Assembly: GCA_905178155.1 (NCBI GenBank)
Contig: CAJINV010000019.1
Location: 502,475 to 566,474 of the forward strand
Length of the DNA stretch: 64,000 nt
DNA from: Amoebophrya sp. A120
Taxonomy: Eukaryota > Sar > Dinophyceae > Syndiniales > Amoebophryaceae
Reading direction: 5' to 3'
Shown piece by piece: positions 55,910 to 64,000 of this stretch (position 1 is the first letter of the stretch; the number at the start of each line of letters is the position of its first letter). The translations under genes were made by a program, and so were the position numbers. Below the pieces are notes generated by a model. It had not been told where the DNA came from, made no database searches, and worked only from the letters and a program-made list of their open reading frames with translations.

Positions 55910-58699
55910 ATGACGGCGTTCTCCTTCGCCGCTGTCGCCGCCAAGTGGTTCTACCTCTTCTCTCCCATATCAAGAACTGCAAAAGTGTCTGGGTCTGGAA
56001 GACTGCGAAACTTGTCATGCTGATCTGGCATGGCCCTTAAATCTTCTGTATTGCGTGGCCACAAACAGCCTCTCTCGCCTGTCATGCAAAAACACAGCTT
56101 CTCTTTCTCATGCGGAATACGCAGCACAGAAGCACGAAAAAACTTGTCATGCTTGGCGGCGCACTACAGTGCATTTGTTATTGGCTGTCTTGCATCACAA
56201 GTTTCCAGTCAGACCCAGACATTTGTGCACTTGATATCCCAGCAGCCGGTACAATTCCTTCGTTTTTGCCCTGGCCGAGCTGAAGGGCGCCAAGGAGACC
56301 AACCATTTGCGAGGAGCGGAGAAGGTATGCATGGCAACTCTAGGAACGGAGGACACTTTTTTGCCTAGTAAGAGAACAGGTTTTCCTCGTCGCCTGTATG
56401 ATGCTGCCCTGTTTGCTGTAGTCCGGAGTCACATTAGCATTGAAGAACGTAATGCATTTCTCTATTCACTCACAGGTCGGCTACACTCAAGAAGATGACC
56501 ACGTGGTTGAAGATGCGGTTCCTGCGGCCATGCTGGAAAAGGTATGTAGATCTTATTGGACATTTTACCTCAGTAGTAGATTCTCCTTACGGGACGGTAT
56601 GTCGTCCTCTTTATCGTCCGTAGTCAAAGTAGCACTGAAGTACAGTGTACCCTTCGCAACTTCACTCACAGGCCGGCAATCACGAAGATGATGACGCTGC
56701 TGCAGATGCTGCTCCTGCCACGTCTGCACTCCAGACCAGCACCACCAGTGGGGCCGATGATGCTGCGCTCGGTCAACAAGATGACGTCGATTCGCGCGAG
56801 ATGGGGGAGGTACTCATTATTGTGGTCGGAGTTTTTTAATGTAGTAAATAAGTATTGCGCCACGTGATGTGGTAGGATATGAATATGATCCACCTCTTTG
56901 TGATGCTGGTGCTGTTTATTCATTGTCAGAACTACGCGATTATACTCGAACATCTCATATTTTCACTCACAGGCCGGCAACCACGAAAGTGACCACGTCG
57001 CTGAGGATGCTGCTGGCGCCAACTCTGCACTCCAGACCAAAACCAGTGAGGCCGATGATGCTGCGCTGGGTCACCAAGATGACGTCGATTCGCCCGGGGT
57101 GGAGGAGGTACTTACTTATTATTGTGATCACAATTTTTTAATCTTGTGGATGAGTATCTCGCCACGTGATGTGGTAGGATGTGAATGTGATTCACCCCTT
57201 TGTGATGCTGGTGCTGTTTGTCAGAGTTACGCGATTATACTGGAACGTCTCATATTTTCACTCACAGGCCGGCAACCACGAAAGTGACCACGTCGCTGAA
57301 GATGCTGCTGGCGCGAACTCTGCACTCCAGACCACCACCAATGGGGCCGATGATGCTGCGCTGGGTCACCAAGATGACGTCGATTTGCCCGGGGTGGAGG
57401 AGGTACTTACTTATTATTGTGATCACAATTTTTTAATCTTGATCTTGTGGATGAGTATCTCGCCACGTGATGTGGTAGGATGTGAATGTGATTCACCCTT
57501 TTGTGATGCTGGTGCTGTTTGTCAGAATTACGCGATTATACTGGAACATCTCATATTTTCACTCACAGGCCGGCAACCACGAAAGTGGCCACGTCGCTGA
57601 AGATGCTGCTGGCGCCAACTCTGCACTCCAGACCAAAACCAGTGAGGCCGATGATGCTGCGCTGGGTCACCAAGATGACGTCGATTTGCCCGGGGTGGAG
57701 GAGGTACTTACTTATTATTGTGATCGAAGTTTTTGAATCTAGTGGACGAGTTTTGCGCCACGTGATGTTGTAAGATGTGATCCTCTTTGTCGTGCTCTCT
57801 GTCAGCACTGTACTAATTACACTTGAACATCTCATAATTTCACTCACAGGCCGGCAACGACGTTGCTGCAGATGCTGCTGCCGCCAACTCTGCACTTGAG
57901 ACCAGTACCGGCATGGCCGACGCTCTTGCCCCCCCCCCCCCCGACGGACCGGATACGGGGTTTCTCGTGAGCAAACTGAACCAAATCCAGGACGGCCGCA
58001 CGGGTCTGGTGCAAGCCGGAGTCTCCGTATCCAAGAAAAAAACTGTGTTGCTGTAACTCTTTTTAGGAAACGGCATGACAAATCTTTTTGGCATGACAGC
58101 GTCATGCGCAGTGAGTAAGTACGCGAAAGCACGTACGTAGCCTGTCATTCATGTACAGCATGGCAAGTGTAACTGCGTTGGATCTTCTGCAACACGGGCT
58201 TACACTAAGACAGTTTTTTTCGTGCATACTGCGACCGCGAGGTCGACGTGATGTCGTGGATGATGAACAAAACTGGCCTATCCTAAGTAAAAACGTACTC
58301 ACCAAATAACAAGATTTCGATTTATCATGCAAATCTACGCGTCTGAGTGTAGAATATGATTCTTGCGGCTCCCCATGAGGGCCATTATGTCATCCGGATA
58401 TTTGGCATGCTCTATATTATAAATGATGCGAATTCAACATGTTGACGCGTCTGCGCTATGAGCCAAGTGAGACAACCCTGCGAGTTCGAAGTTGTCATGC
58501 GCAACAACCAAAATATCTTCGCTTGTGATGTAGCAGAATTCCCATCTTGGCAATAATCGGTTCGGTACGTTTTTGCACATGATACGGCAACGCCACCCGT
58601 GTTGCGGAAGCGTACAAAAGCGGCTTCGTCACCGAGTTCAGTCTCCGGGATGGCGACAATGACAAGGTCCTGACTTATCCGAGTGGGGAGAATGACTGA
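55910..58699 (+). CDS. Acidic protein with tandemly duplicated exons
   Basis: 10 exons, 360 aa: 55910-55967, 56242-56324, 56476-56541, 56672-56809, 56973-57107, 57268-57402, 57569-57703, 57850-58027, 58234-58278, 58590-58699. The short N-terminus is hydrophobic (FSFAAVAAKWFYLF) and might be a signal or anchor. Exons 4 to 7 are phase-0 units of 135-138 nt encoding ~45-residue acidic repeats (AGNHESDHVAEDAAG, then ADDAALGHQDDVD); exon 8 starts with a partial unit. Their introns are also nearly identical, and each acceptor reads TTCACTCACAG. The C-terminal ~85 residues are unique, with a poly-Pro stretch. No known domain recognised. Start uncertain. Three introns are introners. Confidence 0.6.
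55968..56236. mobile_element. Introner, family A, forward
   Basis: Exact TSD TCCCA. TIRs slightly altered (AAGAACTGCAAAAGTGTCTG; CCAGTCAGACCC). Confidence 0.88.
56662..57850 (+). repeat. Tandem exon-intron duplication, ~300-bp unit
   Basis: Exon starts at 56672, 56973, 57268, 57569 and 57850 give spacings of 301, 295, 301 and 281 bp. Units 2-4 are close to identical in exon and intron; unit 1 and the last are more diverged. Confidence 0.92.
58028..58228. mobile_element. Introner, family E
   Basis: Core CCAAGAAAAAAACTGTGTTG / AAGACAGTTTTTTTCGTG. TSD CTCCG/CTGCG. Confidence 0.85.
58279..58584. mobile_element. Introner, family C, diverged
   Basis: Ends TATCCTAAGTAAAAACGTAC / GTACGTTTTTGCACATGATA. 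TSD poor (TGGCC/CGGCA). The interior differs from other family C copies. Removal keeps the frame. Confidence 0.78.
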
Positions 58700-59186
58700 G
58701 TCAGAAATGTGGAGTCAAGAAGTTTGTTAATTTCTTGTCATGGTGGTTGATGGAAGTACAAGTATGAATTGAAGTAGTTTTGTTGTGCAGGAGTGGGTCT
58801 GTCACACTCGCTTTCTGCGGCCGTGAGTGAGAATCTTGACTTGAATTTGATTCCGAATTTTTCCTCCGGGATATCGTTCCGGCCGAGTGCCCCATCCTGG
58901 CGTCCACCAGTTTTGCCGGCCGTCCAGGTGCGAGCATGACGCCAGTGGTTTTCTGCGAATTCTTACCATGCTGAAAAGTGTGTGCGAGCATATTTGTCGT
59001 GTACTTATGGCTAGAAGATTGAAAAGCATTTGCGTACACCTGGCATTTGGAGTTTATTGTGTTCTTAGGCCCACATGCATTAAATGGCACTTCAAGTACA
59101 TGACGAATGTGACGATGTCGATTCACTTTTCCGCATGACACACCTGCGCTCGTCGGCGGAATCTGCTGGAGCGGGTCGGCAGCACG
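58700..59186. other. Intergenic gap
   Basis: No convincing gene. A 190-codon minus-strand ORF (58701-59273) has no family signal and runs into an introner. Confidence 0.45.
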
Positions 59187-59392
59187 TATGAGGGTACACG
59201 ACTCTCCCTCACCCTCATTCGAGAAATTATAGAAACGCCAACGGAGATGGAGCGTGTGCATGAAAAATTCCACCTACTTAGGCTGATTGTAATACTGTAC
59301 GGACTTGGGAATTTGTCATGCAAAGAGCAGCAGCTTGTGGATCTTTTCCCGGACGGACGAATGAGGTGGAGGGGGAGTTGTGGACTCTGATA
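59187..59392. mobile_element. Introner, family H, probably in a 5' UTR
   Basis: Ends TATGAGGGTACACGACTCTC / GGGGGAGTTGTGGACTCTG, then ATA. TSD GCACG/GCCCG. It lies 65 bp before the likely start codon of the next gene. Confidence 0.78.
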
Positions 59393-59457
59393 GCCCGGGG
59401 ATCGTCGAGTCGACGGGTGAGCAGCAGGTGGTCGCCGTTGGTCCCAGTGGAGGCACC

Positions 59458-60190
59458 ATGGCGGACGGAGCTGTGTCAGCTGAGCACCAACCGACTGCTT
59501 TTCTGCAACAAAAGTTTTGGGGTTTGTGCGACTGTTTTAGCGGTATTTTCTTTTATATAAACACGGTTGAAGTAATTGCACCGTGCCCACGGTGTGTGGG
59601 AGTCCTCGTTTGGACTTTTTTCTGAGAGCTGTAAGTCTTGTTCTTGTTGATTCAAGGTTAGTTGGAGGCTGAACAGGCGGCAAGCCGCTGACCTGTATGG
59701 CTACGGTCACTGTAGGTCATGCTCGGGAATGCTTAGGAGTGCGAAAATAACATTTGAAACGGGGGAAAACTAGACGAGACTTGGGGATTTGTAATTGTGT
59801 TTGAAGTTCCTGTTCCAAGGTTGAATTCGGTAGGAATGCGTTACAATAAAGCTCTCCACTTCGAAACTAGGGTCGACTGTTGACAACCACGAGGGCACTT
59901 TTGACAACCACGAGGACACTTTTGACAACCACGAGGACACTTTTGACAACCACGATGACGTTATGACTGACAACCACGCCGTCATCTCCCCGCAAAGTGG
60001 CCCAAGGCGGCAAGACGCGGGTCCGACGCAACCCGGAGTGTTGGCGTTGGAAGACGACCATGCCCTTCGCCAGCGGCAGCGCGAGGAGCAGGCCGCGAGG
60101 GACAAGGAGGCCGCGACGGAGGCCCGGAGGCGGCAGCAGGAGCGGGACATCGTGAGCGACCCCTGGCTCATGGCCGGTTGGCTTTCCTGA
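59458..60190 (+). CDS. Small repeat protein, unrecognised
   Basis: Two-exon model 59458-59542 and 59871-60190 (135 codons with stop), joined by a GTATTT…AG intron. The ATG lies in a CACCATGG context. After ~30 residues (EHQPTAFLQQKFWG) come four units of a 7-residue repeat DNHE(D/G)TF, encoded by a 21-bp tandem repeat. A Pro/Gln linker and an Arg/Glu-rich helix (RQREEQAARDKEAATEAR) follow. The frame upstream of the introner at 59187 is also open, so a longer N-terminus is possible. An alternative splice (59571 to 59834) also keeps frame. Function unknown. Confidence 0.45.
59876..59960 (+). repeat. 21-bp coding tandem repeat
   Basis: Four copies of GACAACCACGAGGACACTTT (plus one T), the last ending GATGACGTT. 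Length is a multiple of three and gives DNHEDTF. Confidence 0.95.
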
Positions 60191-62280
60191 TGATTTCTAG
60201 TACTACAACACTGATTGATAGATTTCCGACCGCTGTCATGAAGATGATGAGGATTTCAGCTTTTACGCCTTTGCAGCAGTCAGACCAAGGCAGAAGTTTT
60301 CAAGTTCGTTTCTATTGTTTGTAGCAACAGTTATTCCAACGATATACGTCTTACGTTTCTGTTTGTTTTTTCTCGCCAATTAGCACACGACGAAGAAAGC
60401 AAGACTTCCACTAAAAAACAACGTCTCCAACACCAACGGACAAACGAAGAATCACCAGCGTGAGGTTCTTCTGGCTCAGTTGAACAACATGACTTGTATC
60501 TATCTTATCTGTGTCCCCAAATGCAAATCTATTGGAGTGAGGTGGTAGTAAGGTGCGGGGTCAGTTGGAAGCTTTATGATGAGCATATGCTAGTTGAAAA
60601 ATTCGAAGAATGAACAAATACAAACTAAGCAACAAGGGTCCGAGAGACTCGCTTTAGGCAAAAAATCGCAAGACAAATTTAAGTTATGTTGAATTACACA
60701 GACAGCTCTTCAGTTTTGTACAAAGCAAGTAAACTTTACGAACGGTAGATAGAAGCGTAAGACAGGTAGACGAAGATCTGCAGCGAACGACAACCACGAA
60801 GGAAGAAGTATAAAAAAAGACAAAAAACTAACACAATCTCAAAAAAAAAAACAGTTCTTCACCAACTTCACAGCGAGAAAAGCAACATATTTTATTCTGT
60901 GCTCTTTCTCTATCTCTTTTCCCAGTAGCGTTAGCAGTTTCTTGTACGACAAAAACACTTTTTAACTTTTCAACTTTTCAGTAGGAACCTAAACTTCGAC
61001 ACCAACTTTTTAATTTTACAGCTCTTCACTTTATTTTTTCTTAAGTGCAGGCCTAAAGCGGCTCTTGCAGACTGACTTTTTCTTCAAGTAGCGCTAAAAC
61101 ACGAGAGAAGAAAAAATCTTCACCCGGATCCCGTGTATCCAATATGAACAAACAAACAAACAACTCTATGTATTAGTTTCAATTATAGCATCACAAATCA
61201 AACAGTCCAACTGTACAAGCAGTGGTTACAACCCGACGTTTATTACTCGATTTTTACAACCAGACACTCCACAGAATTACCAGTTCAGAGGCGCTGTTAT
61301 TAGTAATGCTTTCAGGAGGTAGTGCTCTTCAAAGAAAAATTAATGGCAATTTTGAGTTTGACCCTCATTTTGACCCACGTCGAAGTAGAAAAATGCACCT
61401 CACTGTCTGATTCTCGACCACGCAAAAAGCAACACACGAAAATTTCTATTTGACACCGAGATAGACAGAAGGCGCATGACGAGCTGTTTCCTCGAAAAAT
61501 TGAACAGGACTTTTGTTTTTTCCGCTTAAGTGTGAAAGCAAAACGAGGACGCTAAGAAGGGCGGTAACGATCTAGAAAAATTTGCGGCGCAAATTTCCGG
61601 ATTTGTTCGACTTGTGCATGGAAGTAGAATCAGAGAAGACGAGCATCAAGATACGCGGCGTATTAGAAAAAAGAAAAAGTCTTCGCTTCCAGTATTGGAA
61701 TGAGGAACAGGAAACTCCGCTGCGCTCCATTTTTGGACGATCTGGCGCTTCTTGATGTGCTCGAGGTGGTGGAAAGTTTGACGCTCCTTGAAACAGCAAG
61801 GTTCGCGCTCGCAGTTATGCCGCACCTCACTGCAGGATCGCATTTGAAGTAAATTTCTTTGAGTTGGCCGAGGATTTTGCACTTCGTGCATGCTGCAACT
61901 ACATCGCAAATCTCTTACTCTCTGTCAAAAAGTAGATCAGCCAGAAATGCGAGCATCCAAATAGCGAGATCCATAAGACCCGCAGAGAAGTGAAACAGGA
62001 TCAAAGACCCGAAATTCGTCCCAGGATCAAAATACGAAACGAAAGCTCCACTTGTCACCGCCTGAAAGGTGTTTTATTTGTGGTCTCTCTCGCATGTTTT
62101 GGAAAGGAGAGCTTTAAGCTATTTTCGTGTTGTTGTGAGCCTTTAATGATCGATTGGTACAGCAGTGAACTTAGTCAGGATTTAAGTAGGTTTTTAGATA
62201 GTTTACATCCAACTCGAAAATCACGGATACTCAAGATATAGATCTTGTCTGTTCTGCTCACAAATAACGACAAGCACAAA
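60191..62280. other. Long intergenic gap
   Basis: AT-rich with poly-A and pyrimidine runs. Only short ORFs without family signal. No introner ends or tandem repeats seen. Confidence 0.55.
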
Positions 62281-64000
62281 ATGTCCATGACGGAAGAAGA
62301 AGGAACTCGCGAGGCGCTGCGCCTCGCCCGCATGCAGGCGATGCTGGACAAGGGAGACGCTCCGGTCCAGGCGAAATATATGCGACATCAGGGGAAAGAC
62401 CAAGCAACCGAAAAGGAAGCAGCAGCCCTCTCCTCGCCCACGACGCACGAGATGAAGCCGGCAGCTGCAAATGATGGAGAACAAAAGGGACAGTCCGAGT
62501 CGTGTCCTCATCGCGACACCGCTGCCACGACACCTGCCACGGTCACAGAAGCAGCAAGCCAACAAGCGGGAAATATAGTTGTGGAGTCCTCCGTTCTGGC
62601 CACCGATGGTACAGAACAGACTACATCTGCAAAGCCCGACGAAGGACAGCAGCAAGAAGCGGAGCCGCCGACGAAGAAGCGCAGAAAAAACGACAAGCGG
62701 GGGCAGTACAAGAATAAGGAGAGGCAGCAGATGCAGAGAGAGGAGCGGAAATTCAACAACGTGGACCGGCTGCAGACGATTTGTCTCGAGCTCGCCTTCT
62801 GGAACCGGTGCGAAAGCAGCGGATGCACACTCGGAAGTAGAGCAGCGCGGTGCCATTTGTCCGCACCGGAGGTTGATCTGTCAGGAACAACAGCCGGAAG
62901 CTCCTGCAAAGATGGACAGGAACAGCAAGCCGGAAAGAGCCAACCAGAAGGGGGCAGTTGTAACACGACCAAAATCTGCCGGCGCAATCACGACATTGCG
63001 AAGAAGCTTCTGGAAATCAAACAGTGTGGCGGAATGCCGTATTCTTTGCCGGAGATGGCACAAGCCGCAGCTGAGGGAGCGGTTGAGGCGGGAACAGAGC
63101 CGATAGCTTTCACTGCGAAATCCACATCTTCGGGACTGGAAATGGCCGGCGAAAAGAAAGAGGACGTCGTGGAGATGGTCAGTACTGGCAATATCCCTTG
63201 TCTCGTCTACCGCACCAACGGGTTTTGTCCCGCTGGCGTGAACTGCTTGTGGGCCGGAGACCATGTGGATCTCAACACCGGGGAAAATCTCTTTGACTGG
63301 GACAAGATTGCGGCGAAGAAGGCGGAAATGGAGTTTGGGAAGGGAAGGGGCATGACATTGACAAATAGTTCGTCTTCACCTATTGGGAAAACTTCTGATA
63401 GTACCTCAGAAACGGGTTTAATATCCGAGTCGCAAAAGCAGAAGCAGCCGGACGAGTCCAGCACTGCTTCCCCCACGACGGCGTCGACAAAAACAGAAGA
63501 TTGCTCTTCACCGGAACATCACGCAGGAGAGGAAAATGTAGTTCAACAGAACCAAGACGCCACGAATCCTGCAGTTACGGGTGTAACAAAAACTTCCCGT
63601 GATATAATTATGCCAAAAAAATGTGAAGAAAAAAGTACATCCTCCAACATAATTTTCGACAAGCAAAAGGATCTGATTTCCTTCATCCGGAATGATTTGG
63701 GGTGTCTCTCCCTCCAGTCCGGTATTCACGAAACCAACCAGCTAAATGACGACATCCGGAACCAACTTCGGCGCAAGAAAATCGCATTTCCAAAAAGCGA
63801 CGAAGTGGTGGCGAAATTCCATTTACTGAGCAAAACGATGGACGACTCGGCGCTCTCCAATGTTGAGACAAAAAATTCATCAGAAACTGCGACAATAGAG
63901 GAAAAAGTTGACACGAATAATGAAAGTGGAGCAGCACCAGCAGGTGCGATTCGCGAAGGCGTACAAGGTATCATCGCAAACACAAGCGTCGACTCTACAG
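62281..64000 (+). CDS. DUS3: tRNA-dihydrouridine(47) synthase, DUS3 type, N-terminal part
   Basis: An ATG-initiated frame stays open for 573 codons to the window edge, so the 3' part is missing. A Lys/Arg-rich stretch (PPTKKRRKNDKRGQYKNK) precedes two CCCH-type zinc-finger-like segments. The first (~160-185) reads CLELAFWNRCESSGC followed by RCH. The second (~305-330) reads PCLVYRTNGFCPAGVNC and then GDHVD. Near residues 490-525 comes LNDDIRNQLRRKKIAFPKSD, the conserved lead-in of DUS3 just before its catalytic TIM barrel. DUS3 reduces uridine 47 in the variable loop of tRNA using FMN and NAD(P)H. The two Ser/Thr/Glu-rich spacers make this N-terminus longer than usual. No introner or other intron interrupts it in this window. 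Confidence 0.75.
   Translation, partial: MSMTEEEGTREALRLARMQAMLDKGDAPVQAKYMRHQGKDQATEKEAAALSSPTTHEMKPAAANDGEQKGQSESCPHRDTAATTPATVTEAASQQAGNIVVESSVLATDGTEQTTSAKPDEGQQQEAEPPTKKRRKNDKRGQYKNKERQQMQREERKFNNVDRLQTICLELAFWNRCESSGCTLGSRAARCHLSAPEVDLSGTTAGSSCKDGQEQQAGKSQPEGGSCNTTKICRRNHDIAKKLLEIKQCGGMPYSLPEMAQAAAEGAVEAGTEPIAFTAKSTSSGLEMAGEKKEDVVEMVSTGNIPCLVYRTNGFCPAGVNCLWAGDHVDLNTGENLFDWDKIAAKKAEMEFGKGRGMTLTNSSSSPIGKTSDSTSETGLISESQKQKQPDESSTASPTTASTKTEDCSSPEHHAGEENVVQQNQDATNPAVTGVTKTSRDIIMPKKCEEKSTSSNIIFDKQKDLISFIRNDLGCLSLQSGIHETNQLNDDIRNQLRRKKIAFPKSDEVVAKFHLLSKTMDDSALSNVETKNSSETATIEEKVDTNNESGAAPAGAIREGVQGIIANTSVDST

Noticed and set aside
57000-57850. Assembly error producing false repeats of the acidic exon
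   Set aside because: Units differ by scattered substitutions in exon and intron and have different lengths (301, 295, 301, 281), so they are real copies, though long-read confirmation would help.
58701-59273. 190-codon minus-strand ORF
   Set aside because: No motif, composition like noncoding sequence, and it overlaps an introner end.
62221-62856. 211-codon minus-strand ORF
   Set aside because: Shadow of the DUS3-type exon, whose + strand frame carries recognisable motifs.

Overview
The window looks like a piece of nuclear genome from a syndinean-type dinoflagellate, an Amoebophrya-like parasite. The grounds are split genes all on one strand and, above all, a dense set of introner elements. 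These are short transposon-like DNAs with terminal inverted repeats (TIRs) and roughly 5-bp target-site duplications (TSDs), and each one sits exactly where an intron must be removed to keep a reading frame open. The organism is an inference; the introners are read directly from the sequence. No gene could be supported on the minus strand.

Layout, all on the + strand: (1) 3-4361, the 3' part of an unrecognised Ser-rich protein gene, 7 exons. (2) 5919-16600, a complete CFAP44 homologue, a ciliary WD40 plus coiled-coil protein, 25 exons and 1938 aa. (3) 16601-18952, a gene-poor gap holding a very GC-rich island. (4) 18953-37961, a giant modular Cys/Thr-rich protein (38 exons, 2775 aa) with PAN/apple-like segments, a fourfold Cys-rich repeat, mucin-like Thr runs, two galactose-binding-like domains and a WSC domain. 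(5) 39375-48963, a protein kinase joined to a Tudor-like and an FHA domain (15 exons, 2021 aa). (6) 49564-53159, a putative mitochondrial membrane/stalk protein (10 exons, 493 aa). (7) 53683-55146, an intronless triose-phosphate/nucleotide-sugar-type transporter. (8) 55910-58699, a small acidic protein grown by tandem exon duplication. (9) 59458-60190, a small repeat protein. (10) 62281-64000, the 5' part of a DUS3-type tRNA-dihydrouridine synthase gene, running off the window.

I placed 63 introner copies (62 clear, 1 degenerate) in nine TIR families. They share little TIR sequence, but almost all begin TA(T/C) and end ATA, and most are flanked by a 5-bp duplication. Excising each element plus one TSD copy, together with 38 conventional GT-AG introns, gives a continuous frame of whole codons for every split gene. 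That arithmetic check is the main support for the models. About 40 introns are ordinary GT-AG introns of roughly 130-720 bp; most introner introns cannot be drawn as GT-AG at all.

The genes do not form an evident pathway. CFAP44 implies a motile flagellated stage. The giant WSC/galactose-binding-like protein would suit a surface or secreted glycan-binding role. The main undescribed-looking material is the multi-family introner population, its strand-symmetric splicing, the four-copy Cys-rich repeat, the kinase-Tudor-FHA fusion and the tandem exon duplication.
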